Assembly: GCF_041146795.1 (NCBI RefSeq)
Contig: NC_135185.1
Coordinates: forward strand, 9,441,029 to 9,505,028
Length of the DNA: 64,000 bases
Direction: 5' to 3'
Origin: Maylandia zebra
Taxonomy: Eukaryota > Chordata > Actinopteri > Cichliformes > Cichlidae
A model generated the notes under the pieces. That model searched no databases, was not told where the DNA came from, and saw nothing but the letters and a program-made list of their open reading frames with translations. The translations under genes and the position numbers were made by a program. Below are positions 10,459 to 22,151 of this stretch, one piece after another; within the stretch, counting starts at the first letter, position 1, and each line of letters begins with the position of its first letter.

Positions 10459-13400
10459 TTAAAACGTGCCGCGCCCTCCTCGTGTCGCTTCCAGCAGTCT
10501 GGTGATCATGTCAGAGTGGGTGGGGTGAAAGGTCAGGCCATCCACCTCCATGGCCAGGTGACCAGTTTTCCCGCTTCGGATCCCAAACCGGACCAGAGTG
10601 GAGAGGAAGGACTCCTCCTGGATTTAGGGAGAGAGGGAGATGAGATCGTCCGCCAGCATTAACTACAGTCTATTTAATCAAGTCACGTTAGCTTCACGTT
10701 AGCTTCCTGCTGTGAGTATTTACAGGCACAGAGGCTCTAGATCAGGCTGCGGGGGCACATTTGGTGCTTGTTAATGAGTTATTAAGCATTTGTGTGTTAC
10801 CTTTTCCACAGACGGCAGGTTAGTGGTCCAGTCCTGCAGCTGCTCCGTGGAGGTCACAGGTTCCAGTCCCAGCCCCTTCCTCAGGTAGCGCAGGTGTGCT
10901 GGGCAGGTGTGGAGCAGGTAGAGCCCGCAGGCCACAGCGTAGCCTCCCCAGTTAGACACGCCTGCAGGAGCACGGGAGGAGGTCAGAGAAGATGGAGCAC
11001 AGGGTTAGTTCAAACTGACCTGCAGCTCACACTAGTGAGCAGCATGATGCTGCGACAGCTGCTGTGTTCGCAGAGGCCGTACCTGCGGTGACGGCGTGGT
11101 CTGCAGGAACCTCACAGGCGATCAGACCGCCTTTGGGCATCAGGCTCTGCACCTTCTCCTTCAACTTCCCCATCCCCAGCTCGTTCCCACCATCACCGAT
11201 TCCTGCACACACGCACACACAGACACACAAATCGTTCAGTCTCCTGTAAGGCTGAGTCGTGATTGGCTGCTGGATTTATCACAGAGTGTAATGATCAGAT
11301 GGTGGGAGGGTTCCCGCCTGTGGTGCCGATTCCAGGTATGTGCTTGGCAGCGATGAACAGGTCGTCCACGGGATCCACCAGATGTTTGATGTTCACTGCT
11401 CTCATGTTGTAGTAGTTCCCATCTGCGGCGCGTCCGCTGCGCTCTATCGCCACCAGGTGGTCGAATCTGGTAACGAGCATCAGTGTCACATTAGAACCTG
11501 CAGCTGTACCTGTGCAGGTGTGAATAACAGGGGGCTGTATGCATGAGAAAGTTAAAGAACAGTCTGTGCACGTTTCCTGTTGTTTGGGCTCACGTGTGGT
11601 CTGATGATTCACAAACCTGCAGATTCTTCTTTCTCTGTTCAGCTGAACACTCAGAGATGCTTTTTATTTGTTTTTGAGGTTTTCTGCATTATGATGACAT
11701 CATCGTAATGTTACACGTGTCCTTTTGCTTTGGTCACAGCAGCACTCCTGCTGCACACACCGCATGTCGTTATTTTATGGGCTCACGGGGTTTGAAGTCA
11801 GGTGACTCGTCACATGACAGTCCTCACGTGTGTTTGGACTCGCTGCAGAGGGTGGAGCAGGTCTGTGATGGAGAGCTGCTGATCTCTGACTGCGACTAGT
11901 AAACTGGACTTTTTCCCATCATGCACAGTTCAGCTGGACCAACAAATCCAGCCCATCCATGAAGGTGCCTCACACGCCAGCTCACCTGGGCTTGTTAGGG
12001 TCTCCATGGTGACACAGGAAGTGCCGCGCAGCGTCTGGACCACCGTCTTCAAATGTGACCAATGGGATAGCATCCTTCAGGACTCCTGAGGGTGACATCA
12101 CAGCAGTTTCTTGCACTTTATTTTGAAAGTCACATTTTATTTTCTCATTCTGAACATTTCTAAATTAAATTCATCCCAGAGCAGATTTAAAACTCTCACC
12201 CGTCCTCACTGCTTCATCGATGATGGTGCGGTTCATCTCCAGCGCCCGGCGATCCGTCACCATGGTCACCTGTTTCCCCAGAGACAGCAGCATGGTTGCC
12301 ATGGCAATTGCTCCTGGTGGGCCGTCGGTTTCATCGGGAGGGCTGAAGAGGAGACGCAAACGCTGAGAATCACCTGCGTTACTCGTGACCTCTCCCCCAT
12401 CACAGACTGCAAACAAATGATGGAGGCAGCTTCTGACGCCACCGCCATCATTTGTTTACAGTCTGATATAATCCGATGTTGAACTTCCTGGTCACACAGA
12501 ACCAGGAAGCTGTGTGTGTGTGTTTGTACCTGTGCATGTAGTGTGTTGGGAAGCCCGTTGTTATGGCAACAGAGGAGGAATGGGATAGAGCCAGACAGGA
12601 GCGCAAGAGTTCATCCTGAACGAATAAAGCTCTGATCCCTCGCTCACCTGCAGACGCACAGACACAAACGTTCAAACAAAGAAGAACAGGAAGTGGCGAC
12701 CCGACAGGTGCTGCTCAGACGGGCAGGTAGGAGGACGACCACATGAAACTCCTGAGGAGCTCTGGCTGCAGGTGAAAGGACAACTAAAGTTCAGTCTGCA
12801 GGTAAACTGGCAGAAAAACCCCAAAAACTGTCCCTTCATTAAACACGCTGCAGGTGTAGTAGCTTCTGTGATGCACAATAATAAAAAGCAGCACCACCCG
12901 TATGACAGTAAAGGAGCTTCACGTGTCTGTGCGCGCGGCGTGGACGCCATGCACTGGTGTAACTGGCAGACTGTGAGGACTTTAAAGAATCCACAGCTGG
13001 TTTTTTATGGCCTGTTTGTTTTTCTGTAGAATAAACTTTAGTCGTGGACTCGGCTGAAACACCTGAGGAGCTTCATCAGGCTCTACCTGCTCCATCATCA
13101 GCTCAGTTATTCGCTCCTAAAAAAAAGCATCCTGGGCCTTCTACCTGGATCTTCTCCGATCATCACCTCCAGCTGTCTGATCTTCGCCGCCGTCCCCTGA
13201 GAGACCAGGCTGTACAGCAAGGGATTCTGGGACACCTGGAAGCACAGGGGGGTCAGCTCAGGATGGGGTTTGGCCTCAGTGGGCGGAGTTATGGTGGAAG
13301 TAGGTGAGTCAGGAATGTCGGTGAGGAACATGCAGCCGGGCGAGTGGCTGAAGGCCAACGGAGGCTCTGAAAGAGACAAACTGTTCAGGTCCTCTGCAGG

Positions 13401-13914
13401 CTGTGATGTAAGCACAGTATCAGCCAATCAGAGTGCTCACTGCTGCTGAGGATCGCCTCAATCGCGGTCACACCACACGCCCAAAAGACTGTGACATCAC
13501 CAGGCTGCAGCTCCACCGCATCACCATAATCCGGCCTGGACAGGTCCTGGATGCCGAGGAGAGCTACAGACACACACACAGACACACACACAGACACACA
13601 CACAGACACACTGTATATAAAAGATGGCCACAGTCATCTTGACACCACATTTTGAAGCCTCATCATCTGAGTTTTGTTCAGATTAGCTGAGGTGAAGCTA
13701 GCAGGCAGCTAGCAGCAACAGCCACCTGTGTCACCATCCACCTGTCAGTCACAGAGGCCATGCCCCTAATAATGCAGCCTAAACTGTTGTTCTGAAGAGA
13801 CCTCAGAGGCCAAACAGTTTGTGTATCATCCTGTAAACATGTTTTCTCTGCTGTAAGGTTTTAACATGGAGACTGACTCACTGCTGCCTCTGCTGGCTGT
13901 TAGAGGAGCTGCAG

Positions 13915-13945
<31 letters not shown>

Positions 13946-14099
13946 TACCTGGATCTCCTATGTGTACAGGAGCTCCATGTGCCAGTGGGTTGAGATGAGT
14001 GACCTTCACTGCTGCATCCAACAGAGCAGCTGGGACAGGACGCATCGTGACCACCAGAGGGCAGCTGAACGCTCCTGCAGGAACACAGGGAACTGCAGT

Positions 14100-14139
<40 letters not shown>

Positions 14140-16582
14140 ATGAGCTGGTGGAAAAGCGTGATCCCAAATGTGCACTGTCACATGACCCCGCTCTACGCTC
14201 CTGCAGAGTTTCATCAGAATTCACTGAGAATTTCCGAGCTCGTGTTTAGCGACAGAATGACACAAGCGCTGCTGGTGGGCGTGACTACTCCCACTTCACT
14301 TCTACCCCTCGGACACTTCACGAGTGTGTCACAGTGAACGTGAAATAATTCAGGAAGTCGACTGGACCTGAGAGCATAAATGAATACTGAGAAAACACGA
14401 CTGGTCATAAAATCACTGATGATGATCCAACCAAAACATCTGCTCGACTGACTGATCCTGTCACTGCACCCACAGTGCTTCAGCCGGAGCTGCACAGCAC
14501 ACTGTCAGCGACCCAGCGCGGCCCAGCGTACCCTGTACATGCTGACGTTCCTGCCCTGCTCCACGTTCCTGACGGGGACTCCGGCTTCTTTCAGTCGGCC
14601 CTCAAAGCCAAAGCTGCAGCCCAGATAGAAACACACCATGTCCGACCACGACCCGGGACGCTCCGCCTGCTGCCCGGGTGGAGACCTGCGAGGCAGAGGG
14701 AGGCTGATCACTGACTGTTATGCTACAGGAAACAACAGGTGAGGCAGGAAGCAGCAGCTTGTGTTTGTGCTTTAATGTCGAGTTTTCAGTGAAAGCAGCA
14801 CGGAGGAGCTGGTGTAGAGTAATTCCTGGGATACAAGCTGAAAGCACGTTTAGATTTCAGGACAGATCCTGCCGGAGACGTCGCTATGCTTTAACCAGAG
14901 CCCATTTCAACAGTAAGTTATTACCAGGACGCAGTCACGGCTGAGGCTCAATGATTACCCCAACTCATGTTCAACATTACCTGTGTGCGTCACTGTACGT
15001 CTGCAGGCTGGAGACGGTTTTCACCAGCCGACCATCCTCATACACACAGTACTGCGAGATGTCCGTCCTACAGGAAACACAACCAGGAAACACTCGATCA
15101 GGAAAAATAAAACAGACACAGTCGGAAAGCTCCGCCCTTCGTTGGAGTCAGACGGGTATAGGGCAGAAAAATAAGAACTCTGTGAGCCCTCAGGCTTCTG
15201 GTCGATGCACCCGTGGTGTCACAGCACCTGCCGGCCCGGCCACCGTCCTCTCAGGCTGAGGGGTGTCCGAAACAAACATCCACCAAACCGTCTGTCTGGT
15301 CTGGCGTCTGTCTCTTCCTGCTCGCTCCTCTCAGTTTGCAGAAAAGAAGTTCAATCATTTCATCACATCAGGATCAAACACCTTCTTGTTTGTTCCAGCT
15401 TTTCTGAATCAAATTCAAAATGAGCAGATTTTATAATGTGATGTGCTTGTTATCTGAGTAAACTCTGCTCTCGCCTCACAGGTGAGCGCTCCAAAGGTTA
15501 CTGAGAGTCCGCAGGAGCTTTGTGCTGCATGGAGAACGATGTGAATGGACTCAGGAAACGTCTGTGATTTAAAATCATCGGCTCACAGAACCAAACGTAA
15601 ACCTTCTGCAGCACGTCTGAGAGGACAGGAAGCCCTACCTGATGTCAGCGTGCTGAGCCAGAGGCGGACAGGAAGTCTCTCCCGACTGGCTGCGATAAAG
15701 GAGCGGCAAAGGGGCGGGGTTACTGCGACAGAAGGCATGGAAGTCATCGGCGAGCTGGTTTGGCAGGACGACCACATTAGCCTGCTGGTATCCTGAAACA
15801 CACACACACACGTTACAACAGAGAAAAACCAAGAAGCCCTGACCGTCCGGGCAGCTCTGCGGGATGACATCATCCTTTTCAGGCATTTCCAGAGCTCGTG
15901 GTCACCGGTTCCCGCTGAGGGCAGGAACCAATACGTCGACACCTCCACCCTCGCTGCACCGCACCAGCTCCAGCCTCCACACCAACCTGTCAATCAATCT
16001 GCTCAAACTCGTCAACATGACGTGTTGGAGGCAGAAAATCCTCGCCAACCCGGAGCGAGCACTCCACCCTTTTTCAGACTCGGAGCAGCTGTTTCTCATT
16101 CCTGCTGCTTCACCCTCGGCTGAAAAGCAGCCCAGAGGAAGCTGGAGGCTGCCAGTCAGCGAAGCCAGAAGGACCACATCCCAAGAACCCCAAACCCTCC
16201 ACCGCCTGGCTGAGTCCAGCATGCACCTGACCTGATACCCCATACACCCCCCAGACACTCTGGGAGACACGTCCACAACATTCATGGATACTAGCTGAGG
16301 ATGACTCGAGAGTATACATGTTTACTATTAGAACAAGCTAACGTTCTTACTGGACGCTAATTCGCTAAAGCAGCTCCTTTACTAAAACAACAAATCAGCA
16401 GAAATTTCACCTCTAAGCTGTCCCGAGTCTGTCCTAAGCCTGTCCAGTTCAGATGATCTCTTACCGTTGGCTAATCCTGTTGTGGTCTTTATTCTGGGGT
16501 CTTTCTGCCGGATTAACTGCCTCAGATTAGCAGGACTCAGATTATTTAAATGTTCCGACTTCATCATCTCACACACAAGCAT
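10459..16582 (-). CDS. dglucy: D-glutamate cyclase, mitochondrial (DGLUCY, formerly C14orf159)
   Basis: The enzyme converts D-glutamate to 5-oxo-D-proline in the mitochondrial matrix (established). Fourteen exons join in frame to 652 codons: 16582-16465, 15792-15639, 15067-14981, 14685-14532, 14099-13949, 13563-13441, 13366-13145, 12647-12530, 12342-12200, 12085-11986, 11466-11318, 11202-11083, 10961-10801 and 10617-10459 (stop TAA). The N-terminal half is the DUF1445-type cyclase fold ([38 protein letters not shown]). The C-terminal half is DUF4392 ([68 protein letters not shown]). The human protein is about 616 residues. All junctions are GT-AG except the intron after exon 11, which uses GC. 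The start is uncertain because another first exon exists at 16882-16807. Confidence 0.93.
13565..13612. repeat. (CACAGA)n microsatellite
   Basis: CACACACAGACA-type repeats lie in the dglucy intron just upstream (minus strand) of the exon 13563-13441, forming part of its polypyrimidine tract on the minus strand. Length variation here could affect splicing; that is inference. Confidence 0.8.
13685..13905 (-). repeat. dispersed repeat family A, copy 2
   Basis: Reverse complement of the family seen at 9840-10090 and 25640-25760. Shared blocks are CCAGCAGAGGCAGCAGTGAG, CACAAACTGTTTGGCCTCT, GGGGCATGGCCTCTGTGACT and GGTGGATGGTGACACAGGTG. It lies within a dglucy intron. The family class is unknown. 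Confidence 0.65.
13914..13948. repeat. (GT)n microsatellite at a dglucy splice donor
   Basis: About 15 GT units on the plus strand end directly at the donor of the exon 14099-13949, read on the minus strand as GATCCAG|GTACACAC. A second CA tract at 14103-14137 abuts the acceptor of the same exon, so this exon is flanked on both sides by dinucleotide repeats. Confidence 0.85.
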
Positions 16583-16806
16583 GTCAGTGAGCTGCTTCCT
16601 GTTTACCTGTCACGGAGCAGGAGGGGAAAGGCCCGAGAGAACAATGAGCTGCTCTTATCTGCTTCACCACAGTTAATGTTTGAGCGAGCAGCAGTCGATG
16701 AAGTTAATCTTTGAAACACTCCAGACTTTAAACCCCACTCACTCTTTTTCCTTCCCTCACTGCTCTCCTCCATCAGTGTTTTCTTTTGTGTGTGTGCGTG
16801 TATCAC

Positions 16807-16889
16807 CTGTGTCCATGGCAGAGGTACGGATACCCCTGAGGTATCTGACGGCGCACTGAGCAGCTCTCACTGCAGACAGCATGCTTCTT
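16807..16889 (-). other. candidate alternative first coding exon of dglucy
   Basis: On the minus strand TTTTTTTAACGTTTAG precedes this exon and CACAG|GTGATA ends it. ATG at 16882-16880 opens 25 codons reading MLSAVRAAQCAVRYLRG.., arginine- and alanine-rich without acids, as in a mitochondrial presequence. It ends in phase 1, which fits the exon starting at 15792. It does not fit any AG acceptor of the exon at 16582-16465 in the required phase. So it would replace that exon, or act as 5' UTR before it. The dglucy model that includes it would be 638 codons. Confidence 0.45.
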
Positions 16890-17559
16890 CACCTAAACGT
16901 TAAAAAAATGTCATGAGTAACCTGAGGAATAGGCGAGCTGTCTGATTGGTTAATTCGCTGGTGAACAGCCAATGAAATATAATCTGTGGTAACACTTTGT
17001 GTACTTAGATTCAGACGCTTATTTATGTGAAACTTCCTAAACTGTCAGGACAGCAGAACATTGGTGTAGATGAAGCTGAGAGCAGGGATCGAACACCTGC
17101 CAGGTGAGGATTCATCAGGGTAACCCGCTCTGCCCGCTCCCGCTCATCTCCAACCATCACAGCAGGTCTCACTGCCACCTTTAAACCTCCTCCGGCACTC
17201 ATACTGCTCTCCTTCTCCTCTCCTCCCTGCCTGCACTCACCTCTTTGCAGAGGTGACGCCACCCGTCTATCACCACTGCAAACAGGAAGTGGCTCAGAGA
17301 CCACCTGACAGTAAAGTTCAGGCTACACTGATCCGATACTTTGCACAAAATCAAAACTATTATATATCAAATTATACCTTCATGATGAATACAAGACATC
17401 ACACTATTATTCCTCTTGTTTAATTATGAAGAATTATCTTACAAGGAAAAACGAAACCTGAAAAGTCAATACCCACATATTAAAATCTTCAATTAAGATT
17501 GAAAAAGGGTCAGGGTCCAGGAAGGGGTCAGGGCTAGGGTCAGGGTCCAGGAAGGCTGC

Positions 17560-17820
17560 ACGCTTTCAGTGGGAGAAACATTTCGTCATCATCAGGTTTC
17601 GACTTTATAAACAGAACTTGTGCTCAATGGCTGACACTAGCACCCCTGACTCACAACGGGCTGTGAGGTCAGTTTATGATCAATGATATGCAAACTGTGA
17701 TTGATCATTGATCGGCTATGACAGTGATCTTTGATCTGTCTATATAAGGTTGGAAACCTGCAGTCAGCTGAGACTGAAGAAGTCAGCTGGACGAGTTTCT
17801 CCCACTGTACACTACATTAA
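17560..17820. repeat. fold-back repeat with GTTTCTCCCACTG ends
   Basis: The segment begins with TTTCAGTGGGAGAAAC (17570) and ends with GTTTCTCCCACTG (17797), so its ends form an inverted repeat. Internal landmarks (TTTCGTCA, the CAGCTGAGACTGAAGAAGTCA block) recur in the opposite order in the repeat at 63650-63760. A tandem GGTCAGGGTCCAGGAAG motif directly precedes it (17508-17558). I recognise it as a common dispersed fish repeat but cannot assign a class. Confidence 0.55.
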
Positions 17821-17925
17821 ACATAGAAACTTCTATTTTAATATGAAAATCTCCGCTCGGAGGGAGCAAAGCTGACCGTTAAGCTAACGGTCCTAAAGTC
17901 CCTCCGACAGTGTGATTAAACTCAC

Positions 17926-18020
17926 GGTGTGACGGTTTATCCGCGGAGTGTCGGGGTCGGTGATGACAGCTCCACAGGCTAACAGCTGCTAACAGCTAAG
18001 TCCGGGGCTGCAGCCTTCGA
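17926..18020 (-). promoter_or_regulatory. probable dglucy 5' UTR exon and CpG-rich promoter
   Basis: A GC- and CpG-rich block around 17880-18060 contains, on the minus strand, a good donor CACACC|GTGAGT at 17926/17925. No coding frame precedes it, so it would be a non-coding first exon spliced to the dglucy coding exons. The transcription start was not located; the upper boundary is a guess. Confidence 0.4.
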
Positions 18021-18216
18021 GGGCCCATTACGTCACAGCGAGGCGACGAAGGTTACTCCAGTGCCTCTGCGTCCTCAGTTTCCCGGATTTCAAGGACGTT
18101 GGCTGTGTCCCTGTTGTCCCAATTCAGGGTCTGCACGCTTGAAGTACGCATTTTAAGTGCGATTACGTCACCGCCACGCGACGGCTGTCCCAATTCGAAG
18201 TGTATTTCAAATGCAT

Positions 18217-18505
18217 TTAAAAAACTGAAGTCAAGCAGATTTGCCACAATCTATGATGACATTTCCCATTTGCTACTATTTTGATCATTACCTCTATTGT
18301 GTATCAACCTGTGCTCTTTTTTAATTCTTCCCCGTTAATACTGTGAATTTTTGTCTAGCCCCCTCCCCCCATATCCTTGCTGTTAGTTTTGTTGTATTGA
18401 CTGTGTTCTTTTTTTATTTATCCTCCACGAGAGTTCATTTGCACTATATTGTGTTATATTGTTTGTGACTGTATTGTTCCAATTGTTAATAAAAAAAATG
18501 AAAAA
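18217..18505 (+). mobile_element. 5'-truncated LINE 3' end with 11-bp target duplication
   Basis: TTCAAATGCAT occurs at 18206-18216 and again at 18506-18516. Between them is a T-rich 3' UTR-like sequence ending in AATAAAAAAAATGAAAAA. This is the signature of a plus-strand, 5'-truncated non-LTR insertion. Only about 290 bases remain and no frame identifies the family. It sits inside an older repeat whose pieces flank it. Confidence 0.65.
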
Positions 18506-18561
18506 TTCAAATGCATACTCCAAATGCGCCGTCGATTTCCCCAAATATCAAGCGTGGTCCG

Positions 18562-19220
18562 CAGTGTTGCCAACGCCTCAGTAAGGAAAATCGCTATTGG
18601 CTGTCCTAAAAGTCGCTAGAAGTCGCTAAATGACGTCATCGCCTAATTTGCACAATTGGTCATGCTAATGTAATTGTAACCTACTCGGTTGGACAGAGAA
18701 ATATTAAATGCATCTAGAATTTATTTAGAACTACAAATTAAATTTCTTTTAGCAATTATTGTTTTTTTAATGTCATAATTCCAACCCTGCTCCTTTATCC
18801 GGGCTTGGACCGGCAAACGTGATCCGAAATAGGCACTCTGGTGGAGTTACTTTGTGTGTGTGTGTGTGTTCATAAGTAGTTTTAAACTTTGTGGTCCACA
18901 AAACAACATAACAGTAAAAGAAGAACTGACTGCGTTACAGTCAGTGCGGGAGCCCTGCCTGCCCTGATAGCAGCTGGGGGAGGACTATCCTCCGCCTGTG
19001 AGCGCTTTGGCACGGGTGAGGTGCCCAAGGCAGCACCCGCTGCTTATTGAGAGTAAGAGCGATACGCGCTTTCACGTCAAAAAGTCGTCATAAATAAGTC
19101 TCTAATAACGCCAGAAAAAGTCGCCAGATTTGTCGCTAGTCGCGTTTTAGAAAAAAATGTTGCTAAGGGGTCTGAAAACTCGCTAAATATAGCGACAAAG
19201 TCGCTAAGTTGGCAACACTG
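18562..19220. mobile_element. non-autonomous hAT transposon with perfect 8-bp TSD
   Basis: The ends are CAGTGTTGCCAAC at 18562 and its exact inverse GTTGGCAACACTG at 19208-19220. They are flanked by the 8-bp duplication GTGGTCCG at 18554-18561 and 19221-19228. The CAGNG-type end and the 8-bp duplication are diagnostic of the hAT superfamily. At 659 bases with no transposase frame, it depends on a transposase supplied elsewhere. Confidence 0.9.
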
Positions 19221-19270
19221 GTGGTCCGGTGCACGCTTCGTGGTCCCATATATCCCACAATTCATAGCGC

Positions 19271-22151
19271 GGCGGTGGGTGTGGATAATTTTGTCGCAAA
19301 ATACGACAGAAGGGAGCGGCTGAAGAGTGAACTGTCAAAAGTAAGTACTGAATATGATGTCACTAATTTATGTGCGAATGTTTAATAACGAAGAACATTA
19401 AAACATTACTGTTGGCCACATGTCGGCAAAGTTATGCGACATTAGCGATGTTTGTACTTTCAGGATTAACTTTGTTTTAAAGCCTTTACTTATATATATA
19501 TAGTCGACCTTAATCTTACAGAGAATGTGATGATTTTGTGGATAATTAAAGTCAGTCATATATCCACAAACACAACAAGCTGAAAGTCAGTGATGCTGCT
19601 CGGTTTGCAGTCCTGAATATCACGGCACAAGCAGGATTCACTGCACTGTTAATGTTAGCTATGTTATATTGCTGCCTCTGTTCGGTGGTGTCGAGCCAAA
19701 CGGACTTTAACGTGTGTTTGAACGAGCTGACGGTTCACTCGTTAAGCTGAAAGAAAGATGCTTTAATCACAGGAGTCACACATGTGTCCACTGCACCATC
19801 TGGGAACTCTTCTTGTTGAGCACTCGTGATAACACAAACACTAAATCCTCCTTCTCTGGTGCTGTTTTGTAGCAGTGTATACACCTGAGACTGTCACCTG
19901 TCTGTCTGTCCTGCACTCTCTCTGTTTCTTTCTCTCTGATTGTGGAATAAAAGTATGAACATGTGTTTATAAGTCACACTTGTGTTTGAATCCTGCAGCT
20001 TATCACACATTTGATTTCCATGTGTGACGACTGCAAGTGTCCAGAGTGAGGACAGACTGAGGGACCCACTGCTGCTCATCAGCTGTGAGGCTTTGCACCC
20101 CTGATGATCCACCAGGACAAATTCAGCAGTGTGTGAGGAAGAGGAGGAGGAAGAGCCAGCAGCAGCTGACAGATGGAGAGCATAGACAGACTGTTCCCTG
20201 TTTGTGAAGGACTGCTAGGAAAGTTTAGAATAACTAATTGTCTGTCCTGAATCAGTCTTATTAGGTAATGTTCAAATAATTTTATCATTCCAGTTTTTTC
20301 AGTGTGGGAGAAAGTACTCAGGGCCTTCAAGTTACACACTATGAAAGGCAGCAACAAGTTTAATGTTCAGAAACCTAAAGTATGTATCAGCAGCAGAATG
20401 GAGCTAAAATAAATGTTTGTTCCAGTATTTTGGATTAGTAGCACTGCTGTGTTTGTTGCATCATATTGCTGTAATTGTTTATGCTTTATATATTCTGAGC
20501 TAAGTTGATCTATAGTGTTACATCATATTCTATAAGGATGTTATGTGTTTGTAGACTTTCTGCCCAGTTTGACCCATTTAGCAGAAGCCAGCCTGTTTAA
20601 GACTCTGATATCTATTCTGTATGACTTAAAGCAGTTATGACATGGTCTGATTTTCTCACCCAATAAAGGAATATTTCATATATCAGTCTATTCTTCATAC
20701 CAAAACATGAAGTTAATCACAGCTTCAGACAAATTTAGTAATTTTATGAACTGAACATTGAAGACATTGAGATATGAGCTGTTGACAGGTCGGTCTTTAT
20801 AATGAAGATCCGGTGTTCCCACTCTCCAGCGCTCTGTGTGAAAGCAGCTGCTAAAATGTGAAAATGATTAAAAAATGCTGTTTGGTGACCCGCTGTGGGT
20901 CCGCGGACCTGCTGTTAGATGGTGACGAGTCCGTAGGCGGGTGGAGCTGTCTGGGGTTGTTCGTGGCTCTGCAGCCGCTCACACAGAAAAATGGATAAAT
21001 ACTGTATTTGATTTAAATGCAGGTTTACCAACATCATAGTAGCACAAACAGAGCGTGCAGTTTCCTGCTGCTCTGCAGTCGTCGTCTTCTGCTCCCTTTA
21101 GAGGTCCTCCATCTCCTCCTATCCCAGCATCCTCCTCTGTCACTCCGGCCCTCTGCACATCCTCCTGTCTATTGTTTAGTTGGCTTAGTTTGTATATCCT
21201 TATTATTTCTTTTTGCAAAAACTGGCTTGTATAGTTTATAAGAGCACCTTTTCTCTGTTAATTCTGTCAATATGTATATAGAGCTGCAGAACACACAGCA
21301 GGGAGCTGAAATAAATTGATCTTTAACCTGGATTTTGTCAGGTAACTGTGACGGTCAGGCGGGAGCTGTTTGATGAGCTGACATGGTGTGACCAGCTATA
21401 CTCTGCTGCCCTTTAACGTCTTATCTTTTTAATCCATACGTACTTTAAACTGTCCTCTCATTCACCTCAGAAACCCCTTCTGACCTGCCGAGAGTATGAG
21501 TGAGTCCAGCATTGTGTAACGTTCAGCTTCCAGAGAGCTCAGCTCACACGCAAAGATCACAGCAGCGTGATGGCACATTTAAAGCAGGAGCCCAGCTCAG
21601 GTCTGACAATAAATTCAAATAATAATAATAATCGTCCAGTGCTGAAACAGTAAAACCTGCCGTTCCTCTCATGTCCAGCAGAGGCAGCAGTGAGTCAGTC
21701 CCGTGTTAAACCTCATGTTTACAGCCAGAAACTCCAGTCATGGCGGCCATGTCCATCTTTTATTTACAGTTAAACAGGGGCAGTCAGTGAGTGTGGTTTT
21801 TTAAATGGGACACCTGTGTCTGTCACACCTGGGTTTTATCACCAATGGGGGGCGGGGTCACAGCTTGTACATATATTAGAATTAAGATGAATAAAAGAAC
21901 AAAATAAACGGCGTGCTGATGTCACCACTCTGACCTCTGTGGTTTTACCTGCTGCGTCTCATCATCACTGTAAATTATTGATTGAATTCTTGGGGGGGGG
22001 CAGTGCTGATCACAGACTACACTTTAATTCTGAGGGATGAAACGACCAGACAGAGTTGAACTTTGACCTCTGAGCGGGACAGAAGGAGGGTCTTCATAAA
22101 CGCTGAGCAGAGGTGCTGCTGTGTCAGTGTGGAGGAGGCCTGCAGCCCATC
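19271..22151. other. intergenic region upstream of apob
   Basis: About 2.9 kb without a recognisable gene; the short open frames lack domains or splice context. It must hold the apob promoter, but I see no clear TATA box in the 150 bases before the apob start. A partial copy of dispersed repeat family A (CCAGCAGAGGCAGCAGTGAG) lies at 21675-21695. Confidence 0.5.

Larger units (their letters stand above)
16883..18118. other. dglucy upstream region
   Basis: Between the dglucy coding exons and the nested transposons there is no protein-coding gene. The region holds the probable non-coding dglucy exon near 17926-18020 and the fold-back repeat at 17560-17820. Confidence 0.5.
18119..19270. repeat. 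older host repeat carrying two nested insertions
   Basis: Flanking pieces share the words CCCAATTC, GCACGCTT and CGCGACGG, and read as one CpG-containing repeat interrupted by the LINE fragment (18217-18505) and the hAT element (18562-19220). Removing both insertions with one copy of each target duplication leaves a short continuous element of unknown class. Its outer boundaries are uncertain. Confidence 0.45.

Noticed and set aside
13866..14249. Plus-strand frame with cysteine/valine and histidine/threonine runs
   Set aside because: Translation of GT and CA microsatellites flanking a dglucy exon on the other strand.
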